Made by a program: the position numbers and the translations under genes
Source: Copromyces sp. CBS 386.78
Lineage: Eukaryota > Ascomycota > Sordariomycetes > Sordariales > Sordariaceae
Direction: 5' to 3'
Assembly (NCBI GenBank): GCA_030685235.1
Contig: MU839301.1
Coordinates: 1-33,819, forward strand
DNA: 33,819 bases
Notes under the pieces: model-generated
The model's input: only the letters and a program-made list of their open reading frames with translations
The model's database searches: none
What the model was told of the DNA's origin: nothing
Part shown: positions 1 to 8,846 of the stretch, piece after piece
Layout: each line of letters opens with the position of its first letter
Position numbering within the stretch: position 1 is the stretch's first letter

Positions 1-95
1 ACCTCTAGACCGCACACCTCTCCTGTCTCCCTTTCCTCCCTCGTACAACTACGTATATCCAACCTACCCCCTACTATTCGCCCTGCCCCGTGATA
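1..95 (+). repeat. 3' part of the 5' LTR of element 1
   Basis: C-rich and little mutated, unlike the AT-rich sequence that follows. It aligns with 4846-4941, the end of the 3' LTR. The LTR end is placed at gtgata (90-95), where the match to gtaata (4936-4941) stops; the terminal TA would be a RIP-changed CA. The rest of this LTR lies outside the window. I could not identify a primer-binding site downstream. Confidence 0.6.
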
Positions 96-900
96 ATTAC
101 AAGGCTGTATAAAGTATAGTTGAAGCCGACCGATCTAACGTTCTAATTACGGACTCCGTTCCTAACGCCGTCGAAATCGATTCTTTTAATACTTTAATTG
201 CTGATTCCGCCCTAGTCGCGGACCTTACTACTATTACGATTTTTAAGCGGACTAAGCTTACTATTTATTGTATTATAGCCGGCTAATAAAGATCCGACCT
301 TTATTATTGCGTTATAATACATAAAACGTATTTTTTAAACGAATTAATTAACTCTATAAATATTAGGGATATAACGGCCGCTAATTTTAATTAGTTGTAC
401 GAAAAGTATTATTTACGAATATTTTGTATTTTGTACGCGGAATTTTATAAGATTTTAAAAGAGGTTAAGGCGGAGGAAGTTTAGGCTAAAGAGGTAGAGG
501 GGGGCGCCCTAGAGTTTAAAGAATATAGAAATAATGAAGGCGTTATTAATAAAGGGGTAGGGATAGGAATTGAGTACGATAAGTACGATTACAATTATAA
601 TATACCCGCCGGATTAGCGAATTTTATTTTAGAAAAAGAATAAGAAATTTAGGATAGTAATAGTATTAAATATAAGAAATTATGAAGTAAGCGTTATTAT
701 TTATAGATTAATATTTATGTTAGTAAGGGATTTAAGGTTATTATTCGAATAATAAAGATTATTAAATACGTTTACTTTAGCAGTAATATAGACAAGGATT
801 TCGAATGTTGTAAAGCTATTAAATTCGTTATTAGCATTATAAAAGAAAATGTAGTTAAATTTTACGAGAAGGCCGATAAGCCGCTTAAAACCGACGTTTA
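96..900 (+). pseudogene. Element 1 region upstream of RT; no canonical gag or protease seen
   Basis: About 800 bases between the 5' LTR and the pol core. One plus frame is fairly open from about 395, reading an acidic stretch rich in Glu and Lys (around 460-545), and later KFYEKADKPLKTD (about 858-896), which matches the linker just before RT in elements 2 and 3. No CCHC knuckle and no D[ST]G protease motif is visible, although element 2 has both. Either the element had a short or divergent N-terminal protein, or gag and protease were deleted. Stops are TAA and TAG, as expected from CAA, CAG or TGG after RIP. Confidence 0.45.
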
Positions 901-3513
901 AATTAAGGAAAAGCTTCCTAAATAATATTAGAATTATTTCGACGTTTTTAGACCTTATAATATAATAGTTTTACCCTTCTACCGCTCTTACAATTTTAAG
1001 ATCGAATTCCGCCCGGGAGAATAGGCGCCCTATATAAGATTAAAGGCGTTTAACCCCGACGAATTAAATATAATTAAAAAGTAAATTAACAAGAATTTTC
1101 GTAATAGGTTTATCCGCCCTTCGTAATTAGAGGCCGCTTCTTAAATCTTACTAATATAAAAATTAGGTAGAAGTATTAGAATTTATATAGATTATAAGAG
1201 GATTAATAATATTACTTTTAAAAGCTATTACCTATTCCCCTTAATTAAAGAAACCTTTAATATTATTTATAAAATAAAGATTTTTATTAAGTTAGATATT
1301 ATCGCCGCTTTTAATTGTATTTACGTTATAGAAGGATATAAATAGTTAATAACGTTTATTACCCGCTTTAGCCTATTTAAATTATTTATTTATTTATTCG
1401 GTTTATAAGGAATATTTAGTATATTTTAAAATTATATTAATAATATTTTATATAATATTTTAAATATTTATATAACTGCTTACTTAAATAATATCTTTAT
1501 TTTTTCGGATAACGAAGACGAATATTAGAAGTACATAGACAATATTCTTACTTACTTAGAGAAAGCTAGCTTATAAATTAATATTAATAAGTATGAATTT
1601 TATATTAAGAAAATTAAATATTTTAAATTAATTATTATACCCGGCGGTATTGAAATAGATTTAGTAAAGGTTAAGGTTATTATAGATTAATAATTCCCGA
1701 TATTGAAGAAGTTTTTATAGAGTTTTTTAGGATTTGCTAATTTCTATTATCGTTTTATTAAAGGTTTTTTAATAATAGCGGTATTATTATACGATTTTAT
1801 AAAAAAGGACGTAGAATAATTATAGATTATAGTATAGTAATTCGCTTTTAAGATTTTAAAGGCTATATTTATTAGCGGACTAACTTTATAAATTTACGAT
1901 TAATTTAAAAAGACGGTTATTAAAACCGATACTTTAAATTAGGTTTCTAAAAGTACCTTTTTTTAATATAGGGATAATAGTGAATTTTATTTAATTATAT
2001 ACTTTTTAGTATAGTATTTAATAGCGGAGTATAATTATAATATTTATAATAAAGAATTTTTCGCTATCGTTAAAGTATTAGAGGAATAGCGTTTAAAATT
2101 AGAAGGTACTTAATAACCTTTTAATATTATTATAGATTATAAGAATTTGAAGACCTTTATAATAAATAAGTAGTTTATATCCCGCTATATATAATAATTA
2201 TAATTCTTATTACGATTTAATTTCTTAATTTTCTATACGTTAGGGTTACGAAATTTCCGCCCCAATATATTAAATAGGAAGTTAGAGGATATACCTTTAA
2301 ATATAAACAATTATTATTTAAAAGTAAGAAATTATAAATTTATTGACCCTACCCGCTTTAAGGACGGGTGCCTCTCCTTATTAGCTATAATAATTAGTAA
2401 CGATTTTAATTTCGATAAAGAAGTATTCTTATTATCTTAAATACTTTAGAGGAATTGGATAAATTAATTAACAATATTATTAACGAAAATTATAATTGGT
2501 TAACCCTAATATAGGAGGCCGTTAGTTGTTTGAAGGATTTAAGTCGTATTAAATAGCGCCTCTCTATTAAGAAGAAATTTAAAGTCGCCTTCGTTAAATA
2601 TTTTATAACGGAAGGTAAGGCTTATTATAGAAGGAGGGTATTTATCGACCTTAATAATATTATTATTTATTTATAGTTTATTTACCGCGCTTATTTATCG
2701 TTAACGGCCGGCTATTCAGGTAGAAATAAAATATAGGTATAAATAAACGAATATTAGTACTAGTTAAGTATAATAAAAGCTATTCGAATTTATTATAAAG
2801 GTTATTTAGTATATTTGAAAACGAAGGTATTATAACGAAATAAAGTAAATTATTCTAAGCCTATACTTATAGCCTACGTACTATAGACGGATATTTCGGT
2901 TAATTACGTTTCTCCGTTATTAGAAAATTTATATTTGGGCTAGAAATTTAAATATATTATTATTGTTATAGACCGTTTAATAAAATTATATTATTATATC
3001 CTAATTATTATTATAGAAGCGGAAGAATTGGCGGACTGTTTTATCGATTGTATTTATACCTTTTATAATTTACCCGATACCGTCGTTTTCGACCGTGGTT
3101 TGTAGTTTGTCTTTTTCTTTTAATTTATAATTTGTAAGCGCTTAATTATTAAAAGATTATTGAGCTCCGCTTTCTACTTATAAATTAATACTTAGACCGA
3201 ACGTATTAACGTAGAGATAGAATAATATTTACGAATTTTTATTAATTAGGTATAAATAAATTAAATATAATAGTTGCTATTAGCGGAGTTTGTAAGTAAT
3301 AATATAATATCCGAGACTATAAATATAATTTCTTTCTTTATTAATTATAATTTTTACCCCCGTATAAGTATCGAACTCGTAGTAGTCGTATTATTAAAAG
3401 GTTTTTCGCCGGTATAGTAGAAGGAGTATTTAAAGGTTAACGAATTGTTCGTTCGTTTCGAAGTTATATAGGATTATATATGTATTTCTACGAAGAAGGT
3501 ATAGGATTAATAC
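901..3513 (+). pseudogene. Element 1 pol: reverse transcriptase, RNase H, integrase core (RIP-degenerate)
   Basis: Translating the plus strand gives the gypsy series in order. RT: IYIDYKRINN near 1180, FIKLDIIAAFN at 1280-1315, and the catalytic site as YLNN (1481-1492), where the family has YxDD. RNase H: KTVIKTDT near 1910-1935 and EYNYNIYNKEFFAIVK at about 2025-2075. Integrase: IIVIDRL around 2955-2980 and FDRGLQFV around 3088-3111, the first part of the DDE core. RT and integrase lie in different phases, so at least one indel has occurred besides point mutations. The frame runs into the solo LTR at 3514. It would have encoded the replication and integration enzymes; it is now dead. Confidence 0.85.
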
Positions 3514-3699
3514 TATCACAGGTTGACATTGGTTTATAGTGTGCACAACGTGTTCTGTCTTGCAAGCAGAACATTGTCCTATCTTTTAGGTTTGGCCGAC
3601 TGGGCATGTGCACCCTAGCCTGTTATAAATACGAGGCTAACGCTAATGAAAACCGGTCTAATATATTAAAATATTGTATAAGTAACTTTATTATATTTA
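3514..3699 (+). mobile_element. Solo LTR inserted in element 1 integrase, scarcely RIP-mutated
   Basis: This 186-bp block retains many CA and TG dinucleotides, in sharp contrast to both flanks. It starts TATCACAGG, like the 5' LTR of element 2 (TATCACAGGG), and carries a TATA-like ttataaat at 3623-3630. The bases before it (aatac, 3509-3513) recur right after it (aatac, 3699-3703), giving a 4-5 bp target duplication. Pol-like reading resumes downstream with the GPY/F module, so the insertion interrupts one ancestral frame. No internal sequence is attached, hence a solo LTR left by LTR-LTR recombination. The 3' terminus is ambiguous by one base. Confidence 0.6.
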
Positions 3700-4650
3700 A
3701 TACAATTAATTTTAATAATAGTAGGCTATACGATAAATTATACTTATAATAGGAAGGCTCTTTTAAAGTAGATTAAGTACGATCTTATAATATTAAATTA
3801 ATTTTACTTGTTAATATAAAGTGTTTATTAATATTCTACGTTTCTATAGTGAAATTTTACTGTAAAGGCCTCTTTAGTTAAGCCGATTTATAAGGCGACG
3901 TACGAATTAACGAAGGTAGAATTATAGTTAAAATAGATGATTACGAAGAGGTAGTAGAATAGGAGTTTAATAAATTTTTAAATTATTTCTAACGAGGAGG
4001 CAACTATTATTAGTTTTATATTGTAAAATAAAAGTATTATAATTTTATTAACGAACCCTTCGATAATGTTAAGGGAATAAGGGATTCCGTTATTGTATTT
4101 TATTGCGATTGTTTAAATACCCCTATCCTACTAGTAGTTTAAAATTGGCTAGAGATTAAAGTTATATTTTAGGAGCGGACTCCAGCCTTAAAGCGGAGGG
4201 CCCTAGTATTAGCCTAAGTACCTTAAATACGTTATACGGCGTCGCCCGTACCTTAAATACGCTATATAGCGTCCTTAGCCCTGCTTTCGAAACGTTTTAA
4301 GCGTATTACCGATTTAAAGGAATAGATTAATACCGTTATAATAGTTATTACCATTGATTATAAGGTACGAATATAAGAACTTACGATTGAAGTAGTAAGC
4401 CGGGAGTTCGAGCCCTTATCCGAGGAAGATTTAAAGAAGATAGACGAATTCTTTTATAAAGTATTTGGGAGGATAGCGGAGGTTTAGTAGGGAAAGCGGC
4501 CCTTAATAAGGAATATAGAGGTACGGCTGGAAGTTAGGACTTACTAGTAGGGAGATGATAATAATATAGCCGCTTAATTACGGATTGTAGGCGTTTAATT
4601 ACGGATCGAGGAGTTGGAAGACGGGGATTAAAGTAAGATTTTATTATTTT
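3700..4650 (+). pseudogene. Element 1 pol C-terminus: GPY/F module and chromodomain-like segment
   Basis: Starting at 3756 the plus frame reads GSFKVD, then NIKLILLVNIKCLLIFYVS (about 3784-3840). This matches the GPF...L..P....HPVFHVS pattern of the integrase C-terminal GPY/F module. It continues in phase to RGGNYY at about 3994-4011 and FYIVK (about 4015-4029), resembling a chromodomain core (YLVKWKGY). Chromodomains target insertion to heterochromatin, which fits this location. From about 4190 there is a duplicated 27-29 bp unit (ccttaaatacgYtatacRgcgtc at 4221-4244 and 4250-4273), then an acidic stretch SEEDLKKIDEFF near 4422-4456. The tail beyond the chromodomain is unassigned. Confidence 0.65.
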
Positions 4651-4709
4651 ATATATATATATTAAATAGATCGTTTAAAGTTCTATAAACTTTTTTTGTA
4701 GGGAGGTAG

Positions 4710-4941
4710 TATTATAAGATTATTTGTAATAGTATATAGTATTGGGTATTGTATAGTCGAGTTTATTAACTATTAGCCAATAGGACCATATATATATACG
4801 TATTAGTAGGCCTCGGTCTAGATCTTAGGCACAGTATAGCCTGCTTTATATTTAGACCGCACTCCTCCCTCCTCCTACTTTCCTTCCTCGTATAATTACG
4901 TTTATCCAACCTCAACCCCAACGGTGTCCTACCCCGTAATA
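4710..4941 (+). repeat. 3' LTR of element 1
   Basis: It begins TATTATAAG just after a purine tract (gggaggtag, 4701-4709) suitable as a polypurine tract, and ends ccccgtaata. Start and end are TA where TG...CA is canonical, consistent with RIP. The start resembles the LTRs of elements 2 and 3 (TATTATAAGG, TATTATAGGG), and the ccccgtaata end is shared with element 3, so these belong to related lineages. A target duplication cannot be tested because the 5' flank lies outside the window. Confidence 0.7.
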
Positions 4942-5133
4942 CCTCTTTAATATCCTCCTTTCCTATTTTTTTATCCTCCTCTTCCCCTCCTCCTCTATCC
5001 TCTTCCTCGGCCTCTTCTTCGGCCTCCTTTATAACTTCTATACCTCCTAACGAAGATAGAAAATTAATTAAACGGTAGAAATAGGATTCGAAAGTATTTA
5101 AACGATTTTCTAATATTTCGAAAGAGGTAATAG
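4942..5133 (-). pseudogene. 3' portion of a minus-strand frame cut by element 2 (continues from 13352)
   Basis: Read on the minus strand, 5128 down to about 4942 encodes a stretch with SFEILENRLNTFESYF followed by a run dominated by Glu (KEAEEEAEEED) and GGGEEEDKK. It has no stops and no frameshift. It joins in frame, after removal of element 2 and one AATAG copy, with the minus frame at 13352-14250. It abuts the 3' LTR end of element 1, so the true C-terminus may lie on the other side of element 1. The coiled-coil-like plus acidic tail is not diagnostic and I do not recognise the family. Confidence 0.4.
5129..5133. repeat. Target-site duplication AATAG, left copy (element 2)
   Basis: AATAG directly precedes the 5' LTR (5134) and recurs at 13347-13351 directly after the 3' LTR. 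A 5-bp duplication is normal for Ty3/gypsy integration and fixes both ends of element 2. Confidence 0.85.
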
Positions 5134-5478
5134 TATCACAGGGTTATCTATAACTAACTAGCCGTTCCATATCACTACCTTCACTACGGTAATAGTTGCC
5201 GGGTTGATAGTATACTCTAATTGGCTACAGAGACCCAGTATAGTAGATGCGGCTAAACGCATCTAATATCTAACTAGTTGCGGTTATTAGCCTACCCCTA
5301 TCGCTAAAGTTATATAAATTATATTAACTTATAAGATAATCTATAAGATAATTAGGCTGTACGGGCTATATACTTACTATATATAAATAGCTATTAGGGC
5401 TCCCCTAAATAGCTTCCTCTTCTTTATATAATTACAAATATCTTTATAAATATTTAACGTTCGCCTTACCGTATAATA
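5134..5478 (+). repeat. 5' LTR of element 2
   Basis: TATCACAGGG...gtataata. It pairs with 13002-13346 along its whole length, for example cactacggYaatagttgccggg and ggctgtacgggctatat. The 3' boundary is uncertain by a few bases, because the two copies differ at the end (accgtataata against gtcccgtaata). Compared with the internal region it keeps more CA and TG, especially in the middle. Confidence 0.85.
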
Positions 5479-7430
5479 ATTAATTATACTTAATTATTAC
5501 GCTACGAACGTATATTCTTTTAAACGTATGTTATTTAATACAATTAAGCGACGCTACTAATCGTTAAAGAATAGGAGGTTACGAAGGCCCGAATTTATAA
5601 TTCTAAATAATAATAATATTATTATAAACGAAGGTATCCTCTTAGACGCCCCGTAGTAAGCCTAATTATTAAAATATATTGCGGACGACGATATTGAAGT
5701 ACCCGACGTACTAGACTATACTGACGAACTGGAGAATTTAAGAGTATTAATAGAGAGTTTTAACCCCCCTATTAATAAAGAAGTCTATTTAGTAGTTTTA
5801 AACGGCCTTTTTCGTATTAATATAATTACGGCTCTTATTATAGCCGTTATTTAGTATTCGGTAAGGGTTGAACTTATTTATAATAATACCTTTATTAACT
5901 CCTTCGGTTTAACCGAAGGAAGAGTATTTTAAATAATTATTAACTTTATTGCCCAAATAATTAGGGTATTTAATTATTATTTTACTATTGCCGCTAAGGA
6001 ATTTCGGAATTTTTAGTTTGAGTTTTAATTTAAAAAAGAATAATACCTTAATGTTTTTGACGAATATAAATAAATTCTAAAGGACCTTTATTAGGTTTAA
6101 GAAGAATTTTATTAGGCTTATACTAAATTTAATAACGTACGAGGCTTCGTTTAGGAAGCGTAGGCCGTTTTCGTTATAAATTAATAGAATTATTATACCG
6201 CCTAAATTACTATAAATAATAATATAAGTATAATAGGATACCAGAAGCCGCTCCTCCTAAATTCCGAACCTTTCGCAGTTATTTAAAAGGATTATATTAA
6301 ATATAATAAAGCGTATTTAATATAAAAAGGCCGTATCTTCTCCGTTTAAACCTTAAATATTATTAGATTCTTTAACGAAAAGACTAAAATCGTTTATACA
6401 AATTACCTATTTAATTTTAAAGTAATTATTTTAATCGATAAGGATATTTAGAAAATCCTTATAAACTTTAATAATTTTGAGGTTTAGTAATAGAAAATAA
6501 GTATCGAATTCTTATCCTTCTTAGATATTCGTTATAATAATACGGATTTACGCTTAAATACCGCCCGTAAATTTAACGAATTTAAATAGGGAAACCATTT
6601 CTTCGCCAACTTCGAAATAGAGTACATTAAAACTGTTAACCGTTATAATTTAAACGACATTATAAAGGTATATTATTTACAGAATAAAATCTTTTAGAAA
6701 TTTCGTATTTCTTTTACTTATTAACGAACCTTCCCCGCCGAAAACGATTTTAAAGAATAGTTATTATTCTATTACGATTTCGCGTACAATATTGAAGACG
6801 ACGACTATAGGGCTAAATCCACTACTAATAAGACTTTTAATTCGAATTCTAATAATAATTTAGAAAAGACCGTTAATAAAGGAAGCGATATTATAGATTT
6901 TAATACTATTTACATTTTACGTACTATTTATAATAATATTATTAAATATCGGAATAAGAATAATTTATACTATAAATGTAGAAAAGAAGGGTATATTATA
7001 AAGAATTACCGTAATAATATTAATTATAGCAATCGCAGCCCTTAAACTAGTAATAGGGGGGGTTGAAGAAGTAATAAAGGAGGTTAAAGTAGCCGAAGAG
7101 GAGGTAGAGGAGGCCGGGGAGGCGGAAATTCCGATTAAAATACTAGGAACGTTAATAATAATAGTAATACTAATATTAACCTTTTAGCGGCCGGCTAGTA
7201 GGGGTATAATAATAATATAAATTTTTATATTATAAACGCTAAAAAAAAAGACGAAGGCGAAAAGTATTACAATAATAATATAGGTAATAATTAAGGAAAT
7301 AATTGAACCCTATAGATAGTCGCTTATAAAGGCGAAAAAGGTTTATAAATAGAAGGAAAAAGCTATTTAGAAATTTAGAAATAATTATTATTAATTTATT
7401 AAATAATTTCCGTTAAAATTCATTATTTTT
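5479..7430 (+). pseudogene. Element 2 gag with RIP-destroyed CCHC zinc knuckle
   Basis: A degenerate plus-strand frame. The capsid-like middle reads AAKEFRNF (about 5993-6016) and FNNVRGFV (about 6128-6151). Near the C-terminus, at 6962-7012, it reads NLYYKCRKEGYIIKNYR, which fits C-x2-C-x4-H-x4-C exactly, except that three of four zinc ligands are now Tyr. Cys (TGY) and His (CAY) both become TAY by one transition, so this is a RIP signature on a real knuckle. A Gly/Arg-rich stretch follows (about 7060-7125), typical of a basic nucleocapsid tail. Gag would form the particle and bind RNA. The knuckle is in a different phase from protease and RT. Confidence 0.75.
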
Positions 7431-7547
7431 TTCTTTTTATTTATCTTTCGGACTATATAAAATTTATTATATAATTTTCGTCGATAGCGGTTGTATAGCG
7501 TTTACTTTTATTGACCATTCTTTTATAAGGAAAAATGGATTCGCTAT

Positions 7548-7553
7548 ATTTAA
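7548..7553. repeat. Target-site duplication ATTTAA, left copy (MITE)
   Basis: ATTTAA lies directly left of the MITE and again at 7995-8000 directly right of it. A 7-bp reading (TATTTAA) is possible if one base of the right inverted repeat is given to the duplication. Confidence 0.75.
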
Positions 7554-7599
7554 AGAGAAACTCTATTCGCACGGGGATAAAACTCTATTCGCACGGGGA
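7554..7599 (+). repeat. Left terminal inverted repeat of the MITE
   Basis: 46 bp, perfect match to 7949-7994 in inverse orientation. It contains two direct copies of aaactctattcgcacgggga starting at 7558 and 7580. Such subterminal repeats are often transposase binding sites; that role is inferred here. Confidence 0.9.
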
Positions 7600-7600
7600 T

Positions 7601-7756
7601 TCACTTTGGTTTTCTAAGTATAACTTGGTCAAACCTTGGTGCATAAAACCGGACATAGTACCAAATTGTTTGTTGATTTTCAACGGATTTTTCAAGGTAA
7701 GTACCATCTTCATAGCACCAACCGTCATCAAGAAACCATTTTTTTGAACTTTTGGA
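7601..7756 (-). pseudogene. Possible 3' coding remnant inside the MITE
   Basis: On the minus strand a frame of about 50 codons ends in TGA at 7603-7601, right beside the left inverted repeat. It reads WFLDDGWCYEDGTYLEK, and later TIWYYVRFYAPRFDQ and LRKPK before the stop. The composition (many W, Y, F, D) looks like a folded protein rather than AT-rich noise. A position just inside one terminus fits the last codons of the transposase of a parent element, kept after internal deletion. I do not recognise the family. There is no start; the frame is closed upstream by TAA. Another overlapping minus frame is also open, which weakens the case. Confidence 0.35.
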
Positions 7757-7948
7757 CTCTTAATTTTCCTAATTATTTATTTATAATAGTTTTCTTCCTG
7801 TGAGGTTTTTTTAGGCTACCGGGTATATACGTTCTTTAGAAATCTGTCGTTAGGTAGAGAAAAAAATGACAAAAAATATTATATACTTTTTACCTTCATA
7901 TATAACTTTTCAGTGCCTTAAAAAAGACATTAAAGTTCACTTTTTTTT

Positions 7949-7994
7949 TCCCCGTGCGAATAGAGTTTTATCCCCGTGCGAATAGAGTTTCTCT
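7949..7994 (-). repeat. Right terminal inverted repeat of the MITE
   Basis: Exact reverse complement of 7554-7599, with the same two internal 22-bp-spaced units. The duplication ATTTAA follows at 7995-8000. Confidence 0.9.
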
Positions 7995-8447
7995 ATTTAA
8001 ATTCTTAGAATTTAAAAAATTAATTTTCGCTAATAGCATTATAAAAAGACTTATTATTAAAGGATTTACAGCGAACCTTTATATTAGTTATTATTTAGAA
8101 AATATTACGTTCTTAATTTACAATATTTTTTTTAGCTACTTTATTATTTTAGGACTATTTTAATTTAAGAAATACGAACCGTATATTTCTTAAATAGAAG
8201 GGAAAGTTTAATTTATTAATTGGTATACTAATTAATATTTCCTATCGGATTTCCCCGTTTCCCTACGGAACGCCCCTAATATATAGAACCGCTCTCTTAA
8301 TAATTCGCATTATTAATTTTACGCGGTGATAGTAGACGAATAGGATAAAAGAATATTATTAAATATTCCAAAAATACTAGAACTTCTATTTAAAATAAAT
8401 AGTTATATTGGCCGGATAAAAGGCGGTCTAATAAATCGTTTAGTCCT

Positions 8448-8679
8448 AATCCCTACGGAGGGATTTATATACGGTAATATTTAATTGCCGAAGCTACTAC
8501 TTTATTAAAATCTATTAGAATATTAGATTTTAAGGGATTAATATTTAATCCCTATAGAGGGATTTATACGCAGCGATATTTAACCGCCGAAGCTACTACC
8601 TCGTTAAAGTCTAATAGAATATTAGACTTTAGGGGATCGATTACTACTTTATTAAAATTTAAAAGAATTTTAGAATTTA
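8448..8679 (+). repeat. Tandem array of three hairpin-bearing repeats in element 2
   Basis: Two units with a 99-bp period start at aatccctaYRgaggg (8448 and 8547), and a third partial copy follows. Each unit has gctactacYtYgttaaa-type sequence followed by an inverted repeat with a 3-nt loop, gaa. Stems are 8506-8517/8521-8532 (one mismatch), 8605-8616/8620-8631 (perfect 12 bp, taaagtctaata) and 8653-8664/8668-8679 (two mismatches). The matching changes on both arms (G to A on one, C to T on the other) could be RIP acting on both strands. Confidence 0.75.
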
Positions 8680-8702
8680 GAATACTATTCCGGGATTATT
8701 GA

Positions 8703-8846
8703 TAAGAGTATCGACAGGACTACCAGTAGGGCAGATTGCTATTACTAAAGTCTAAAATCACTATTAGAGGCCGATTTTAATTCCGTACCGCTCCTATATT
8801 AATAAGAGTATCGATAGGACTACTGGTAGGGTAAATTGCTATTACT
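8703..8846 (+). repeat. Pair of 44-bp direct repeats, 100-bp spacing
   Basis: The motif taagagtatcgaYaggac continues through actacYRgtagggYaRatt to gctattact. It occurs at 8703-8746 and 8803-8846. The differences are transitions. The pair lies in the linker between protease and RT of element 2, just after the hairpin units, so the whole 8448-8846 block looks like one locally duplicated segment. Confidence 0.7.

Larger units (their letters stand above)
1..4941 (+). mobile_element. Element 1: degenerate Ty3/gypsy LTR retrotransposon, 5' LTR cut by window edge
   Basis: Positions 1-95 and 4846-4941 are related: both carry agaccgcac, then cctcgtaYaaYtacgt, atccaacc and a ccccgt..ata end. This reads as the ends of a 5' and a 3' LTR bracketing one element. 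Between them, on the plus strand, come RT, RNase H, integrase, a GPY/F module and a chromodomain-like end, the order of a Ty3/gypsy chromovirus. A solo LTR interrupts the integrase C-terminus at 3514-3699. The two LTR ends differ more than RIP alone would easily explain, so they might come from two related insertions. Element length to the window edge is short for the family, and no canonical gag is visible. Confidence 0.75.
7554..7994. mobile_element. 441-bp MITE with perfect 46-bp compound inverted repeats, not RIP-mutated
   Basis: The left end (7554-7599) and right end (7949-7994) are exact reverse complements over 46 bp. Each arm holds two direct copies, 22 bp apart, of a 21-bp unit whose core is ctattcgcacgggga. 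The element is flanked by ATTTAA duplications and sits in the protease of element 2. The interior keeps CA and TG at normal levels. The perfect arms and absence of RIP mark it as the latest insertion in this part of the window. It is too short for a transposase, so it would be moved in trans. The duplication length does not settle the superfamily: it excludes a simple TA or 3-bp target and is compatible with hAT-like or other groups. Confidence 0.9.
7440..8190 (+). pseudogene. Element 2 aspartic protease, split by the MITE
   Basis: The N-terminal half reads FVDSGCIAFTFIDHSF (7477-7524), containing the catalytic DSG of retropepsin-like proteases. It is cut after 7553 by the MITE. Coding resumes after 8000 with KFLEFKKLIFAN and reaches IILGLF then FKKY (about 8143-8175), matching the ILGLPWxKKH motif that ends the gypsy protease region. 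The insertion plus duplication is 447 bp, a multiple of three, so the downstream phase is unchanged although the protein is split. Protease and RT share the same phase. Confidence 0.8.

Noticed and set aside
7550..7553. piggyBac-type TTAA target for the MITE
   Set aside because: TTAA does flank both sides, but using it leaves two unpaired bases at the right end, whereas ATTTAA gives perfectly symmetric 46-bp ends.
7535..7747. 70-codon plus-strand frame
   Set aside because: It starts in element 2 protease and runs into the MITE; the codons after the first few are MITE sequence. It is a chance fusion created by the insertion, not a gene.
7954..8163. 69-codon plus-strand frame
   Set aside because: The first codons are the right inverted repeat of the MITE and the rest is the C-terminal half of the element 2 protease. 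Reported as protease, not as a separate gene.
8448..8679. CRISPR-like spaced palindromes
   Set aside because: Only three units, unequal spacing, spacers are themselves repeated, and the context is a fungal retroelement.
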